From positions 164,150 through 228,149 of the forward strand of contig JASCOA010000001.1 of the NCBI GenBank assembly GCA_029959365.1: 64,000 nucleotides of DNA. The letters are read 5' to 3'. This DNA comes from Microbacteriaceae bacterium PS02343. Its GTDB lineage: Bacteria; Actinomycetota; Actinomycetes; Actinomycetales; Microbacteriaceae. Below the pieces are notes generated by a model that saw nothing but the letters and a program-made list of their open reading frames with translations, had not been told where the DNA came from and did not search any database. The translations under genes were made by a program, and so were the position numbers. Positions 1 to 9,493 of this stretch are shown here, piece after piece. Position 1 is the stretch's first letter. Each line of letters begins with the position of its first letter.

Positions 1-1404
1 GGCGTTGCCGCTGAGTTGCTGACCTCGGCCGCCGCCGTCGCCGACGACCACCGAGACCGCGACCTGGGGGTTGTCGGCGGGCGCGAAGCCCGAGAACCAG
101 AGGTTGAAGGGTTCGCCGGGACCGTTCTCGCCGGTGCCCGTCTTGCCGCCCACCGCGACCCCGTCGATTCTCGCACCACTCGCGGCCCCGTTGCTGACGC
201 CGTCGACCAGCATGTCGATCATGGTGCTCGAGGTGGCGGCGCTGATCGGGCGGCCGAGCTCGGTGGGCTCGAACTCGTCGATCACCGACAGGTCGGCGCC
301 GATGACCGAGTCGACGAGCGACGGCTGCATGAGGACGCCGCCGTTGGCGACCGCGGCGACCACCATGGCGTTCTGGATGGCGTTCACCCGCACGCTCGAC
401 ATGCCGAAGGCGGAGAGCATGAGCTGCGCGTCGTCGACGTCGCGCGGGTAGCGCGAGGCGGTAGTGGTCATCGGGATGCTCGTGGTGCTGTTGAAGCCGA
501 AGGCCTCGGCCATGTCGGCGACCGTGTCGGAGCCGAGCTGCTGTGCGAGCTCCGCGTAGGGGATGTTGCAGGAGAGGTTGAGCGCGGTGGCCATCGACAC
601 CGTGTCGCCGCCGCCGCCGCACTGGCCGACGACGGGGTTGTTGATGTCCGTGCTCGTGCCGGGCAGGGTGAGCGTCGCCGGGTTGTCGAACTGGCTGTCG
701 GGCGCGTAGCCGTTCTCGAGCGCCGCCGCGGTCATCACGATCTTGAAGGTCGAGCCGGGGGAGTACTGTGCGCCGCCGTAGGCGCGGTTCTGCAGCGGCG
801 ACGGGCTGGCCTCGTCGAGCGCGGTGTACTGCTCGATCACGTCGGAGGTGGTGTGCGAGGCGAGCGGGTTCGGGTCGAAGCCGGGCGTCGAGACGAGCGC
901 GAGGATCCGTCCGGTGGCCGGTTCGATCGCGACGACCGCGCCCTCGTAGCCCTGCATCGCATCCCACGCCGCCTGCTGGGCCTCGGCGTCGAGGGTGGTC
1001 GCGACGGATGCGCCCGTCGGCTCCTGACCCGTGATGATGGCGTTGAGCTGGTCGAAGAACTGCGAGTTCGCGGTGCCGCTGAGCTGCCGGTTGAGGGATC
1101 CCTCGAGGCCGGTGCTGCCCTGGTTGAGCGTGAAGTAGCCGGTCACGCCGGAGTACTTGTCGCCCTCGGAGTAGATGCGTTGGAAGCGGTAGACGTCGTC
1201 GCTCGGCTCGGAGTACGCGATCGGCGTGCCCTCCACGAGGATCGCGCCGCGCTGCGCGGAGTAGCTGTCGAGCACGACGCGGCGGTTGTTGGACTGCGCG
1301 GCGAGGTTGTCGGCCTCGATGGCGCTGATCACCGTCGTCGAGCCGAAGAGGGCGAGGAACATGACCAGGACGACCACGCTCACCCTGCGGAGCTCCTTGT
1401 TCAC
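1..1404 (-). CDS. pbpA: Class B penicillin-binding protein (PbpA/PBP2), C-terminus cut by window edge
   Basis: Peptidoglycan DD-transpeptidase acting outside the membrane with the RodA-type glycosyltransferase encoded just upstream. The reading frame stays open for 468 codons to the window edge, so the last part of the protein is missing; mycobacterial PbpA is about 490 residues. An N-terminal membrane anchor (about residues 8-28) is followed by all three transpeptidase motifs: S218-T-F-K221, S278-C-N280 and K421-T-G423. The GTG start at 1404 overlaps the stop of the rodA-like gene by 4 nt, indicating translational coupling. In known actinobacterial loci pknA/pknB follow this gene; that part lies outside the window. 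Confidence 0.93.
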   Translation of the reverse strand, partial: MNKELRRVSVVVLVMFLALFGSTTVISAIEADNLAAQSNNRRVVLDSYSAQRGAILVEGTPIAYSEPSDDVYRFQRIYSEGDKYSGVTGYFTLNQGSTGLEGSLNRQLSGTANSQFFDQLNAIITGQEPTGASVATTLDAEAQQAAWDAMQGYEGAVVAIEPATGRILALVSTPGFDPNPLASHTTSDVIEQYTALDEASPSPLQNRAYGGAQYSPGSTFKIVMTAAALENGYAPDSQFDNPATLTLPGTSTDINNPVVGQCGGGGDTVSMATALNLSCNIPYAELAQQLGSDTVADMAEAFGFNSTTSIPMTTTASRYPRDVDDAQLMLSAFGMSSVRVNAIQNAMVVAAVANGGVLMQPSLVDSVIGADLSVIDEFEPTELGRPISAATSSTMIDMLVDGVSNGAASGARIDGVAVGGKTGTGENGPGEPFNLWFSGFAPADNPQVAVSVVVGDGGGRGQQLSGNA

Positions 1405-2801
1405 GGTCCCACCACCAATCGAGGCTGGTTGCGCACGGCGTCGGAGAGGCGCAGCAGGATGGCCACGATGATCCAGTTCGCGATGAGTGAGGAGCCGCCG
1501 GCGGCGAGGAACGGCGTGGTGAGGCCCGTCAGCGGGATCACCCGGGTGACGCCGCCGATGACGATGAACACCTGCAGGGCCACCACGAAGGAGAGGCCGA
1601 CGGCGAGCAGGCGACCGAAGTCGTCGCGCCCGGCGAAGCCGATGCGGAAGCCGCGCGAGACGAGCAGCAGGTACAGCGCGAGCAGGGCGAAGAGGCCGGC
1701 GAGACCGAGCTCCTCGCCGAGCGACGCGATGATGAAGTCGCTCTCGGCGAGGGGCACGATGTTCGGCCGGCCCTGGCCCAGCCCGGTGCCGACCATGCCG
1801 CCCTGGGCGATGCCGAAGATGCCTTGCACGAGCTGATAGGCGTCGCCGTCGGCGTACCGCGGGTTGAACGCGTCGAGCCAGACCGTGAAGCGGGAGTTGA
1901 CGTAGACCAGCGTCTGGCTGGCGATCACCGCGCCGCCGAGGAAGAGGCCCATGCCGAGCAGCACCCAGCTGAGTCGACCCGTGGCGACGTAGATCATGAC
2001 GAGGAAGAGACCGAAGTAGAGCAGCGAGGTGCCGAGGTCGCGCTGGAAGACCAGCACGCCCATCGCGGCGGCCCAGATGAGCAGGATCGGTCCGAGATCG
2101 CGGATGCGCGGCAGGCGCATGCCCAGGAGCTTGCGACCGCCGACGGCGAGCGAGTCGCGGTGCTGCACGAGGTAGCCGGCGAAGAAGACGCCGAGCGCGA
2201 TCTTCGCGATCTCACCGGGCTGGAAGCTGAACCCGGCGACGTCGATCCAGACCTTCGCGGCGACGTCGTCTGTGCGGGCGAGCCCCGGTACGAGGGGCAG
2301 CAGCAGCAGCACGATCGCGGTGAACATGGCGAGGTAGGTGAAGCGCTGCAGCACGCGGTAGTTCCGCAGGCCGGCCAGCACGACGGTGGCCACGATGACC
2401 GCGAGCGTGGTCCAGACGATCTGCCGCACGCTCGCGGCGCCCCAGCCCTCGAAGCCCTTGGCGAGGTCGAGCCGGTAGATCATCGCGAGACCGGTGCCGT
2501 TGAGGACGGTCGCGATCGGCAGGATGAGCGGGTCCGCATCCGGTGCGCTGATGCGCAGCGCGACGTGCATCGCCAGCGCGAGCCCCGCGAGCACGAAGGA
2601 GGCGCTGAGCATGCCGGGCTCGATCTCGCCGAGCACCCCGAACTGCACGAGCACGAAGGAGCCCGCGTTGATGGCGATCGCGAAGAGCAGCAGCACGAGC
2701 TCGAGGTTGCGCAGCCGCGAGGGCGTGCGCAGCTTGAGCGTGATGACGCCGGTGAGGTTCTGCAGCTGACCGGTCGCCGTGCTCACGGCCTCGGTGGTCA
2801 C
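1401..2801 (-). CDS. rodA: FtsW/RodA/SpoVE family peptidoglycan glycosyltransferase
   Basis: Polytopic SEDS-family protein of 466 residues that polymerises lipid II and works with the class B PBP encoded next. About twelve hydrophobic segments are visible. Family hallmarks include the QPGEIAKIA stretch near the middle, the FQRDLGTS motif and the C-terminal block with GGVTRVIPLTGLTTPFLAAGGS. The start is GTG at 2801, overlapping the pstP stop by 4 nt. The order fhaA-fhaB-pstP-rodA-pbpA is the conserved actinobacterial growth and division locus, which favours RodA over FtsW. Confidence 0.93.
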   Translation of the reverse strand: MTTEAVSTATGQLQNLTGVITLKLRTPSRLRNLELVLLLFAIAINAGSFVLVQFGVLGEIEPGMLSASFVLAGLALAMHVALRISAPDADPLILPIATVLNGTGLAMIYRLDLAKGFEGWGAASVRQIVWTTLAVIVATVVLAGLRNYRVLQRFTYLAMFTAIVLLLLPLVPGLARTDDVAAKVWIDVAGFSFQPGEIAKIALGVFFAGYLVQHRDSLAVGGRKLLGMRLPRIRDLGPILLIWAAAMGVLVFQRDLGTSLLYFGLFLVMIYVATGRLSWVLLGMGLFLGGAVIASQTLVYVNSRFTVWLDAFNPRYADGDAYQLVQGIFGIAQGGMVGTGLGQGRPNIVPLAESDFIIASLGEELGLAGLFALLALYLLLVSRGFRIGFAGRDDFGRLLAVGLSFVVALQVFIVIGGVTRVIPLTGLTTPFLAAGGSSLIANWIIVAILLRLSDAVRNQPRLVVGP

Positions 2802-4099
2802 GGCGCGGGCTCCGGGGTCGGCGACGGCGTCGCGCCGGGCTGCGGACCCGCTTCGACCTCGGAGTCGGGATCGATGCGCTCGACGATGGCGCGCGCGCCG
2901 GGCAGGCTGCCGGCGCTGATCGTGCCCTCCAGCTGCTGCTGCGTGTACGCGTCGAGCTCGTCGAGGCGGATACCCGTGTCGACGTACTCGCTCGAGAGCG
3001 AGAGCGGGCCGATGCCCTGCTGCACGCCCTGGTAGATGATGACGGTCTGGCCGTCGGTGCCGACGAAGTAGCGGCTCTGGGTCCAGCGGTAGCCGAGCAT
3101 GCCCGACGCGACGATGGCGAGCACGACGATGCTCACGCCGACCAGCCAGCCGATGCGGCGGCGGCGCGCGCGCAGGCGGTCCTCCTCGATGAGCTCATCG
3201 AGGTACTCGTCGCTCTCGGGCTCGAAGTGGGAGTCCTCCTGCTGCTGCACGCTCTTGATCGGGTGCAGCAGCAGGGTCGGCAGGCGCACGGGGCGCTTGG
3301 TCGGCGCCACGTCGAAGGTGAGCGGCTTGGCGGCGGAGCCGACCGTCGCGCGGCCGAGCTCCTGCTCGCCCGGCTGCTCGGCGACGTCGAGGACGATGAC
3401 CGTGACGTTGTCGGGCGCGCCCTGGTCGAGCGCCTCCTTGATGAGCCGGTCCGTCGCCTCCCGGGGCGAGCGCGCCGTGCCGAGGAAGGCGGCGATCTTC
3501 TCCTCGGCGACGTAGCCGCTGAGGCCGTCGGAGCAGAGCATCCATCGGTCGCCGGCGACCAGGTCGACGATCGCGGTGTCGATCTCCGGGTCGGGCTCGA
3601 TGTCGCCGAGCACGCGCATGAGGACGGAGCGGCGCGGATGCACCGCCGCCTCCTCCGCCGTGATGCGGCCGCTGTCCACGAGCCGCTGCACGAAGGTGTG
3701 GTCGACCGTCTGCTGGATGAGGTCGCCGTCGCGGAGCCGGTAGATGCGGGAGTCGCCGATGTGCGCGATGGCGAGTCGACCATCCGCCACCAGCATCGCG
3801 CTGACGGTCGTGCCCATGCCGGTGAGCTCCGGGTGCTCGCGCACGACCTCGGAGAGCGTCGCGTTGGCTGCGACGAGCGAGTCGCGCAGGGCCTCGACGG
3901 CCAGCTCGGCGCTCTGCTGCGGGCCGTCGATCTCGCGGATGCGCTGCACCGCGATCGCCGAGGCCACATCGCCGCCCGCGTGGCCGCCCATGCCGTCGGC
4001 GACGACGAAGAGCTGCCGGCCGGAGTAGCCCGAGTCCTGGTTGTTGGCGCGGATCTTCCCGACATGGGAGCCCGCGGCGCTCTGCGCGATGGCGGCCAT
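2798..4099 (-). CDS. pstP: PP2C-family serine/threonine phosphatase PstP
   Basis: Membrane-anchored metal-dependent protein phosphatase, 433 residues, expected to reverse phosphorylation by PknA/PknB-type kinases. The N-terminal PP2C domain (about residues 5-240) carries the metal-site motifs VVADGMGGHAGGD, IGDSRIYRLRDG and SDGLSGYV, with GAPDNVTVIV near its end. A charged linker leads to one membrane segment at about residues 317-338, then an extracytoplasmic tail that ends in a proline-rich stretch (PSPTPEPAP). It sits 6 nt after fhaB and overlaps the next gene by 4 nt. This architecture is typical for the family. Confidence 0.95.
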   Translation of the reverse strand: MAAIAQSAAGSHVGKIRANNQDSGYSGRQLFVVADGMGGHAGGDVASAIAVQRIREIDGPQQSAELAVEALRDSLVAANATLSEVVREHPELTGMGTTVSAMLVADGRLAIAHIGDSRIYRLRDGDLIQQTVDHTFVQRLVDSGRITAEEAAVHPRRSVLMRVLGDIEPDPEIDTAIVDLVAGDRWMLCSDGLSGYVAEEKIAAFLGTARSPREATDRLIKEALDQGAPDNVTVIVLDVAEQPGEQELGRATVGSAAKPLTFDVAPTKRPVRLPTLLLHPIKSVQQQEDSHFEPESDEYLDELIEEDRLRARRRRIGWLVGVSIVVLAIVASGMLGYRWTQSRYFVGTDGQTVIIYQGVQQGIGPLSLSSEYVDTGIRLDELDAYTQQQLEGTISAGSLPGARAIVERIDPDSEVEAGPQPGATPSPTPEPAP

Positions 4100-4105
4100 C
4101 GGGGG

Positions 4106-4621
4106 TTACCGCCGGAGCTCGAACGTCGTCGTGCCGATCTTGACGGGCGTGTTCAGGGGCACCGGGGTGGGGACGGTCACGCGGCGACCGTCCAGGAATG
4201 TGCCATTCGTCGAGTCTAGGTCGTGGATGACCCACTCCTCGTTCCAGACCATCAGGCGGGCGTGATGGGTGGAGGTGTAGTCGTCGCGGATCACGAGGCC
4301 GCTGTCGGCGGAGCGCCCGATCGTCAGCGTCTCGCGGCCGAGGTCGAGCTCGAGGCCCTCCTTGGCGCCGGTGGTGATGACGAGCCGGCTGGGCAGCGCA
4401 TCCGACACCGGAGCGGCGACCGGCTCGGTGAGCGCGGGCTCGGCGGGTTTGGGCCGGGCCGGGGCTGGCGCCGGCACGGATGCGGGCGCCGCGGCCGTCG
4501 GCATGCGTCGCGCCCGCTGACCCAGCAGGTCGCTGCGCAGGGCGTAGACGATCGCGAAGACGAAGCCCCACAGCACCAGCAGGAAGCCGATGCGCAGCAC
4601 CAGCAGGGTCAGCTCGCTCAT
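4106..4621 (-). CDS. fhaB: FHA-domain protein FhaB (FipA-like)
   Basis: Phosphothreonine-binding signalling protein of 171 residues. An N-terminal membrane helix (about residues 5-26) is followed by a Pro/Ala-rich linker and a C-terminal FHA domain (about 78-171) with the typical LTIGRSADSGLVI, STHHARL and DLDSTNGTFLDGRRV elements. In mycobacteria the homologue links PknB-type kinases to division and peptidoglycan synthesis; that role is carried over from the family. The start ATG at 4621 overlaps the fhaA stop by 4 nt. Confidence 0.93.
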   Translation of the reverse strand: MSELTLLVLRIGFLLVLWGFVFAIVYALRSDLLGQRARRMPTAAAPASVPAPAPARPKPAEPALTEPVAAPVSDALPSRLVITTGAKEGLELDLGRETLTIGRSADSGLVIRDDYTSTHHARLMVWNEEWVIHDLDSTNGTFLDGRRVTVPTPVPLNTPVKIGTTTFELRR

Positions 4622-5301
4622 CGGCGGCCCTCCGAACGTCGTGGCTGCACGCGGAACACGAGACGCGTGCGCCCGATCTCGATCACCGAGTCCGGCGGCA
4701 GCTGCGCCTTGTCGATGCGCCGGCCGTTGAGCTTGCTGCCGTTGGTGGAGCCGAGGTCGTGGACCTCGGCCTTCTCGCCGTCCCAGAGCACGGCGACGTG
4801 CTTGCGGGAGGTGCCGGTGTCGTCGATCGTGATGTCCGCATCCGATCCCCGCCCGATGACCGTGCGGCCGCGGCGCAGCGGATGCCGGGTGCCGGCGACC
4901 TCGAGCACGCCCTGCCAGGACACGCCCTCGCCGCGCACGTTCTCGCTGTCGATGCGGATCATGCCCTCGCCGAGGGAGGGATCCTCGCGCAGGTCGATGG
5001 AGAGCGGACCGGCGAAGGAGTACTGCTGGGCGGCCGCGTGCCGGGTGACCAGCTGGTGCAGCTCCTGCACGAGCGACGGGCCCAGCGAGGCCATGCGCTC
5101 GTGGTCGGTGACGCCGAGGCGCACGGTGTACGCGTTGGGCACGAGGATGCGGTCGCGGGCGATCATGGCCGACTTGGTGTCGAGCTCGCGGCGCAGCGCG
5201 TTCGTGATCTCCATCGGCTGCAGGCCGCTCTTGAAGGTGCGGGCGAAGGCGCCGTTGACGGCGCGCTCGAGACCTTTCTCGAAGCTGTCGAGGAGCCCCA
5301 T
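4618..5301 (-). CDS. fhaA: FHA-domain protein FhaA (DUF3662-FHA)
   Basis: First gene of the minus-strand signalling and division operon; 227 residues. It has an N-terminal DUF3662 domain (about 1-115, starting MGLLDSFEKGLERAVNGAFA) and a C-terminal FHA domain (about 135-220) with VIGRGSDADITIDD, TSRKHVAVL and DLGSTNGSKLNGRRI. It is shorter than mycobacterial FhaA because the long low-complexity linker is absent. The ATG at 5301 is chosen because GGAGG lies at the right distance before it and the DUF3662 homology begins there. A possible -10 (TAGCAT, complement of 5335-5340) lies about 35 nt upstream. Confidence 0.93.
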   Translation of the reverse strand: MGLLDSFEKGLERAVNGAFARTFKSGLQPMEITNALRRELDTKSAMIARDRILVPNAYTVRLGVTDHERMASLGPSLVQELHQLVTRHAAAQQYSFAGPLSIDLREDPSLGEGMIRIDSENVRGEGVSWQGVLEVAGTRHPLRRGRTVIGRGSDADITIDDTGTSRKHVAVLWDGEKAEVHDLGSTNGSKLNGRRIDKAQLPPDSVIEIGRTRLVFRVQPRRSEGRR

Positions 5302-5456
5302 GAGACCTCCGGTTCGGGCGAGCGGCTTCGATGATGCTAGCGGCTGGGGCTGGCGGGTCCCTGCAGCCGGCCTCATCTCATCCGCTCGGAGCATGCTGCA
5401 GAGCACCTCTGCGGCGTGCTATCTTATGGAGGTTGGCGTGCGCGAGCACGCCTCCT

Positions 5457-5540
5457 GCGCGAGTGGCGGAATTGGCAGACGCGCTGGCTTCAGGTGCCAG
5501 TGCCCGAAAGGGCGTGGGGGTTCAAGTCCCCCCTCGCGCA
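5457..5540 (+). tRNA. tRNA-Leu (anticodon CAG)
   Basis: A complete class II tRNA. The acceptor stem GCGCGAG (5457-5463) pairs with CTCGCGC (5533-5539) and the discriminator is A5540. U8 is present. The anticodon stem CTGGC/GCCAG encloses loop TTCAGGT, with CAG at 5491-5493. A long variable arm (TGCCCGAAAGGGCG) and the T-arm GGGGG-TTCAAGT-CCCCC follow. CCA is not encoded. A TATCTT -10-like box lies at 5420-5425. Confidence 0.97.
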
Positions 5541-5580
5541 CAGGGTCCTCATCACGAGGAACCGTGCGCCGCAGGATGAG

Positions 5581-5605
5581 GGCCCCGGATCGATGATCCG
5601 GGGCC
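5581..5605 (+). terminator. Hairpin terminator after tRNA-Leu, probably bidirectional
   Basis: GGCCCCGGATC / GATCCGGGGCC form a perfect 11-bp stem with a GAT loop, followed by a weak T-rich stretch (TTCGTCGTTTT). It lies between the tRNA and the convergent NUDIX gene and can serve both. Confidence 0.8.
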
Positions 5606-5615
5606 TTCGTCGTTT

Positions 5616-6164
5616 TCAGCGCACGATCGGCGCGAGCCGGCGCGCCACGTCCGGCGCGACCTCCGCCAGCTCGTCGATGCGGAACCAGCGCACGTCGTCG
5701 CTCTCGTCGCTGATCACCGGGGCGGATGCGGCGGGCACGGTGGCGAGGAAGCCCAGGTCCCAGTGCACCCGGCAGGCGCCGAATGCGCCCACGAGCTCGT
5801 GCCGGTCGAGGTCGGCCAAGCCGACGAGCCGCGCGCCGGGCACGCCGCCCTCCTCGAGGGCCTCGCGGAGGGCGGCCTCGGCCGGATCCGCATCCGTCGG
5901 CTCGTAGTGGCCGCCGAGCTGCAACCAGCGGCCCGCCTTGCGGTGCAGGGTGAGCAGCACCTGCGAGCGGTCCTCGGTGAGCAGGAAGCAGCTCGCGGTG
6001 AGGTGCTCGGGGCCGGCGGGCTTGCGCACGGCATCGGCGCCGAGGCGCTCGATGAAGGCCAGGTACTGCTCGCGGAGCACGCCCTGCTGCGGCCGGGCCG
6101 GCGACCAGCCGCCCAGGAGGTCGGCGGTGCGGTTGGCGAGCTGCTGCGCGATGAGGTCGTCCAC
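5616..6164 (-). CDS. NUDIX hydrolase
   Basis: Pyrophosphohydrolase of the NUDIX superfamily, 182 residues; the substrate (a nucleoside diphosphate derivative) cannot be inferred. The Nudix box is seen as [11 protein letters not shown] followed by [13 protein letters not shown], including the REx2EE core. A longer open frame continues upstream into the response-regulator gene. GTG 6164 is preferred because a -10 box TACCGT (complement of 6171-6176) sits exactly 6 nt before it, the leaderless spacing seen across this window, and because the conserved start VDDLIAQQL begins there. Confidence 0.85.
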   Translation of the reverse strand: MDDLIAQQLANRTADLLGGWSPARPQQGVLREQYLAFIERLGADAVRKPAGPEHLTASCFLLTEDRSQVLLTLHRKAGRWLQLGGHYEPTDADPAEAALREALEEGGVPGARLVGLADLDRHELVGAFGACRVHWDLGFLATVPAASAPVISDESDDVRWFRIDELAEVAPDVARRLAPIVR

Positions 6165-6183
6165 CCCGCCACGGTAGCGGCGC

Positions 6184-6819
6184 TCAGACGAGCCCGGACT
6201 CGCGGGCGACGATCGCCGCCTGCACGCGGGAGCGCACGCCCAGCTTGGCGAGCACGCTCGAGACGTGCGTCTTGGCGGTCGCCTCGCCGAAGCCGAGCCG
6301 GGCGGCGAGCTCGGCGTTGCCGAGGCCGCGGCCGAGGGCGGCGAGCACCTCGCGCTCCCGCGGCGTGAGCTGCTCGAGGCCCGGTGCGGGCTCCGCGCGC
6401 GGCGCCTCGACGAAGGCGGCGAGCACGCGGCGGGTGACCTCGGGGGCGAGCACCGACTCGCCGGCGGCGACGCGCAGCACAGCATCCGTCAACGCCTCGG
6501 CGGTGGCCGACTTGAGCAGGAACCCGGCGGCCCCCGCCCGCAGTGCGCCGAACACCACCTCGTCGAGGTCGAAGGTGGTGAGCACGAGCACCTGCGCGGC
6601 GCCGTCGGCGACGACGGCGCGCGTGGCCTCGATGCCGTCGACGCCGGGCATCCGCACGTCCATGAGCACGACGTCGGGGCGCAGGGCGCGGGCGTTGCGG
6701 ATCGCGGCCGCACCGTCGGCGGCCTCGCCGACCACGGTGATCCGCTCGCCCTCGAGCAGCAGGCGCAGGCCGGCGCGCACGGCGGCGTGGTCGTCGGCGA
6801 TCAGCAGGCGCACGCTCAT
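6184..6819 (-). CDS. NarL/LuxR-family response regulator
   Basis: Two-component response regulator of 211 residues. The receiver domain (about 1-120) has acidic residues D9-D10 and the phospho-acceptor D54 ([10 protein letters not shown]). The C-terminal LuxR-type helix-turn-helix (about 145-205) begins [15 protein letters not shown] and ends with the typical [13 protein letters not shown]. It overlaps the histidine kinase gene by 4 nt (ATGA), so the two form one coupled unit. The signal is unknown. Confidence 0.94.
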   Translation of the reverse strand: MSVRLLIADDHAAVRAGLRLLLEGERITVVGEAADGAAAIRNARALRPDVVLMDVRMPGVDGIEATRAVVADGAAQVLVLTTFDLDEVVFGALRAGAAGFLLKSATAEALTDAVLRVAAGESVLAPEVTRRVLAAFVEAPRAEPAPGLEQLTPREREVLAALGRGLGNAELAARLGFGEATAKTHVSSVLAKLGVRSRVQAAIVARESGLV

Positions 6820-7952
6820 CCGTCCGCCCCGATCGGCAGGGTGGCGGCGACCCGCCAGCCGCCGCCGTGCGGGCCCGCGTTGAGGGCGCCGCCGAGCGCG
6901 ACGGCCCGCTCGCGCATCATCGCGATGCCGAGCCCGTCGCCGCCGACGCCTGTGGCCGACCCGCCGCGCGACTGGATCGTGAGGCTGCAGAGGTCGTCGT
7001 CGACGGCGAAGCGGATGCGCACATCGCCGCCCGAGGCGTGCTTGAGCGCGTTCGTGAGCGACTCCTGCAGGATGCGCGCCGCGGCCTGGTCGGCCGCGAC
7101 GGGCAGCGCCGGAGGGGCGCCCTCGAGGTCGACGGAGAGCCCGGCGGCGCGGAACCGATCGATCAGCTCGGGCAGCTGCTCGAGGCGACCGGGCGCCGTG
7201 AGCGCCTCGCCCTCGGAGCGCAGCACGCGGATCATGGCGCGCGTCTGCTCGAGGCCCGCGACGCCGGAGGCGCGCACCGCCTGGAGCGCGGCCCGCTCCC
7301 GGCCGCCACCCGCGAGCCCGGCTTCGGCATGGATCGCGATCGCGGCGAGCTCGCCGGCGAGGGTGTCGTGCAGATCGCGGGCCATCGCGGCGCGCTCCTC
7401 GCGCAGCGCCTCCTCGCGGCGGGCGTCGGCGAGCCGCTCCTGCGCGGCGAGGCGGTCGCGGCCCTCCCGCACCGCCGCCGCCCAGGCGTAGGGGGTGCTC
7501 AGCAGGGCGACGAGCTGCAGGCAGATCACGACGGCGATGCGCACGTCGCCGCGACTCGCGATCGCCGCGGCGGCGGTGCCCAGCACGATCGCGAGCACGA
7601 CGGCGAGCAGCAGCATCCGGCGGCGCGCTGCCGTGGTCCGCAGCACGGCCGAGTAGAGCGCGTCGAAGAAGACGAGCAGCATGCCGACGCTGCCGCCGAG
7701 CACGAGGTCGGCGCCGGCGAGCAGCGTGACGCCGAGCAGCACGCGCACCGGCGCCCGCCGCTGCAGCAGCAGGAGGCCGGCGCCGACGAGCAGCGGGACG
7801 AGGTGCCACCAGCGCGAGAGCGGTGCGGCGTCGACGCCGAGCCAGATGCCGGTCGTGTCGAGCGCGATGAGCAGCACGCCGACGAGCACGACGGAGGCGG
7901 CGTTCCAGGCGAGCGGGGCGGCGCGGTAGAGGGCGCGCATCCGCTCGGTCAT
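6816..7952 (-). CDS. Sensor histidine kinase (HPK7/DesK-NarX type)
   Basis: Membrane sensor kinase of 378 residues, partner of the NarL-type regulator overlapping it. The N-terminal half contains about five hydrophobic segments. A HisKA_3 dimerisation region with H-box [11 protein letters not shown] follows near residue 195, then a HATPase_c domain with [13 protein letters not shown] and a G box [16 protein letters not shown]. The ATG at 7952 lies 6 nt after a poor -10 candidate (TGTGAT). Genes of this type often control neighbouring exporters, but none is adjacent here. Confidence 0.92.
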   Translation of the reverse strand: MTERMRALYRAAPLAWNAASVVLVGVLLIALDTTGIWLGVDAAPLSRWWHLVPLLVGAGLLLLQRRAPVRVLLGVTLLAGADLVLGGSVGMLLVFFDALYSAVLRTTAARRRMLLLAVVLAIVLGTAAAAIASRGDVRIAVVICLQLVALLSTPYAWAAAVREGRDRLAAQERLADARREEALREERAAMARDLHDTLAGELAAIAIHAEAGLAGGGRERAALQAVRASGVAGLEQTRAMIRVLRSEGEALTAPGRLEQLPELIDRFRAAGLSVDLEGAPPALPVAADQAAARILQESLTNALKHASGGDVRIRFAVDDDLCSLTIQSRGGSATGVGGDGLGIAMMRERAVALGGALNAGPHGGGWRVAATLPIGADG

Positions 7953-8060
7953 GCAGTCATCACAGCACAGCGAGCGGAGGCGCGCCTCCGTCGAAATGCG
8001 GAGGCGCCGCCCCCTCCTTCCGCCGATGCGCGGCCGCGCCGCCGCACGGAGGCTCGGAGC

Positions 8061-8777
8061 ATGTCCCTCGAACTGCTCGCCCAGCTGGCCGTGCTCGCCC
8101 TGCTCGACAGCCTGAGCTTCGGCACGCTGCTCATCCCGCTCTTCTTCCTGCTCGCCCCGACGAGGCCGCGGCCGGGACGGATGCTCGGCTATCTCGCCGT
8201 GATCGCCGGCTTCTACTTCGCGGTCGGTCTGGCCCTCGCGGCGGGCTTCTCCGGCATCGTGACCGGCTTGGGCGGTTTCCTCGACAGCCCCGGCGCGCAG
8301 GTCGGTCAGCTGCTGCTGGGCGGAGCGCTGCTGGCCGCGGCCTTCCTGATCCCCACCAAGCCGAAGGAGGGTGCGAAGCCGGGGCGCCTCGCGCGCCTGC
8401 GCGACCGGGCGATGGGGGAGGGCGGCACGCTGCCGCTGCTCGGGCTGGCCCTCGGCGCCGGAGCCGTGGAGCTGGCGACGATGCTGCCCTACCTCGGTGC
8501 GATCGGCCTGCTGACCGGTGCGGGGCTGCCGGTGGCCAGCACCGTGACCGTGCTGGCTGGTTACTGCCTCGTGATGGTCGCGCCGGCGCTGCTGCTGCTC
8601 GTGGGCCGGACGGTGGCCGGGCGCCTCGTCGAGCCGCCTCTGCGCAGGCTCGCGGCGTGGCTCGAGCGCACCGGCGGGGAGACGACGGCCTGGATCCTCG
8701 GCATCGTCGGCTTCATCCTCGCCCGCGAGGCGGCGACGGCGCTCGATCTCTTCGAGCGGATCGGCGACCTGGTGTAA
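8061..8777 (+). CDS. GAP/SfLAP-family membrane protein
   Basis: Integral membrane protein of 238 residues with about six hydrophobic segments. It resembles the actinobacterial GAP family (sulfolipid-1-addressing protein Sap of mycobacteria; also called SfLAP). These are thought to move lipids or small molecules across the membrane, but no substrate can be assigned here. The start ATG at 8061 follows GGAGGCTCGGAGC, which gives a usable ribosome-binding site. The gene is divergent from the histidine kinase, with a 108-bp spacer. Confidence 0.75.
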   Translation: MSLELLAQLAVLALLDSLSFGTLLIPLFFLLAPTRPRPGRMLGYLAVIAGFYFAVGLALAAGFSGIVTGLGGFLDSPGAQVGQLLLGGALLAAAFLIPTKPKEGAKPGRLARLRDRAMGEGGTLPLLGLALGAGAVELATMLPYLGAIGLLTGAGLPVASTVTVLAGYCLVMVAPALLLLVGRTVAGRLVEPPLRRLAAWLERTGGETTAWILGIVGFILAREAATALDLFERIGDLV

Positions 8778-8792
8778 CCGGCCGGGCCGGTT
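8776..8792 (+). terminator. Palindromic hairpin between convergent genes
   Basis: AACCGGCC-G-GGCCGGTT is a perfect palindrome that starts inside the TAA stop of the upstream gene and ends 4 nt before the stop of the convergent HAD gene. A bidirectional terminator is the likely role, although no T-tract is present. Confidence 0.6.
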
Positions 8793-8796
8793 GCGC

Positions 8797-9483
8797 TCAC
8801 GCGGTGGCGGCCCGATGCGGGAAGAGCAGGCGGATGAGGTCGGCGGGGGTCTCCGCGACCGCGATCGCGCGCTCCCGCTCCTCGACGGGTCCGTACCCCC
8901 AGTCCACGAAGATCGTGGGGATGCCGTGGGCGGCGGCGCCCTCGACGTCGTGCTTGCGGTCGCCGACCATGACGGGGTTCGAGAGGTCGACGCCGAGCTC
9001 CGTGAGGCGGCGCAGGGCCTCCTCGATCACATCCGCCTTGGCGCTGCGCACCTCGTCGGCCGAGGCGCCGCAGAGCACGGTGAAGCGGTCGGCGAGGCCG
9101 AACTTCTCGATGATGAGCGACGCGGGCAGCTCGGGCTTGCTCGTCGCGAGCGAGAGCGGAACGCCCTCGTCGCGGATGGCCTGGAAGACCGCGGGCATCC
9201 CCTCGAACATGACGCTCTCGTAGGCGCCCTGGTCGAGGTAGTGGGTGCGGTAGACGACCAGCGCCTCCGCCGACTCGGCCGGGGTCATGCCGGCGAAGTC
9301 GCGGAAGGCGTCGAGCAGCGGCGGGCCGACCCAATGCAGCAGGGACTCGTACGAGGGCACCTCGCGGCCGAGCTCGCGGAACATGTGCTGCAGCGAGCCG
9401 ATGATGCCGGGCGCCGAATCGGCGATGGTGCCGTCGAGGTCGAGGAGGATGCAGGACCAGGGCGCGGTGGGTGCGGTGCTCAC
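8797..9483 (-). CDS. HAD-family hydrolase (phosphoglycolate phosphatase-like)
   Basis: Phosphatase of the haloacid dehalogenase superfamily, 228 residues, resembling Gph/PpaX-type enzymes. Motif I is LLDLDGTIADS (about residues 13-23, nucleophile Asp), motif II is LATSKPELP and motif III-IV is NPVMVGDRKHDVEGA. An alpha-helical cap lies between motifs I and II. The start is GTG 9483: a -10 box TAGAGT lies 7 nt ahead, so the mRNA is probably leaderless. Confidence 0.88.
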   Translation of the reverse strand: MSTAPTAPWSCILLDLDGTIADSAPGIIGSLQHMFRELGREVPSYESLLHWVGPPLLDAFRDFAGMTPAESAEALVVYRTHYLDQGAYESVMFEGMPAVFQAIRDEGVPLSLATSKPELPASLIIEKFGLADRFTVLCGASADEVRSAKADVIEEALRRLTELGVDLSNPVMVGDRKHDVEGAAAHGIPTIFVDWGYGPVEERERAIAVAETPADLIRLLFPHRAATA

Positions 9484-9493
9484 GCTGCCGACT

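Noticed and set aside
16..1836. Long plus-strand frame over pbpA and rodA.
   Set aside because: Typical mirror of GC-rich minus-strand genes; composition is Arg/Gly/Asp/Val-rich and it has no domain, while the minus strand carries clear motifs.
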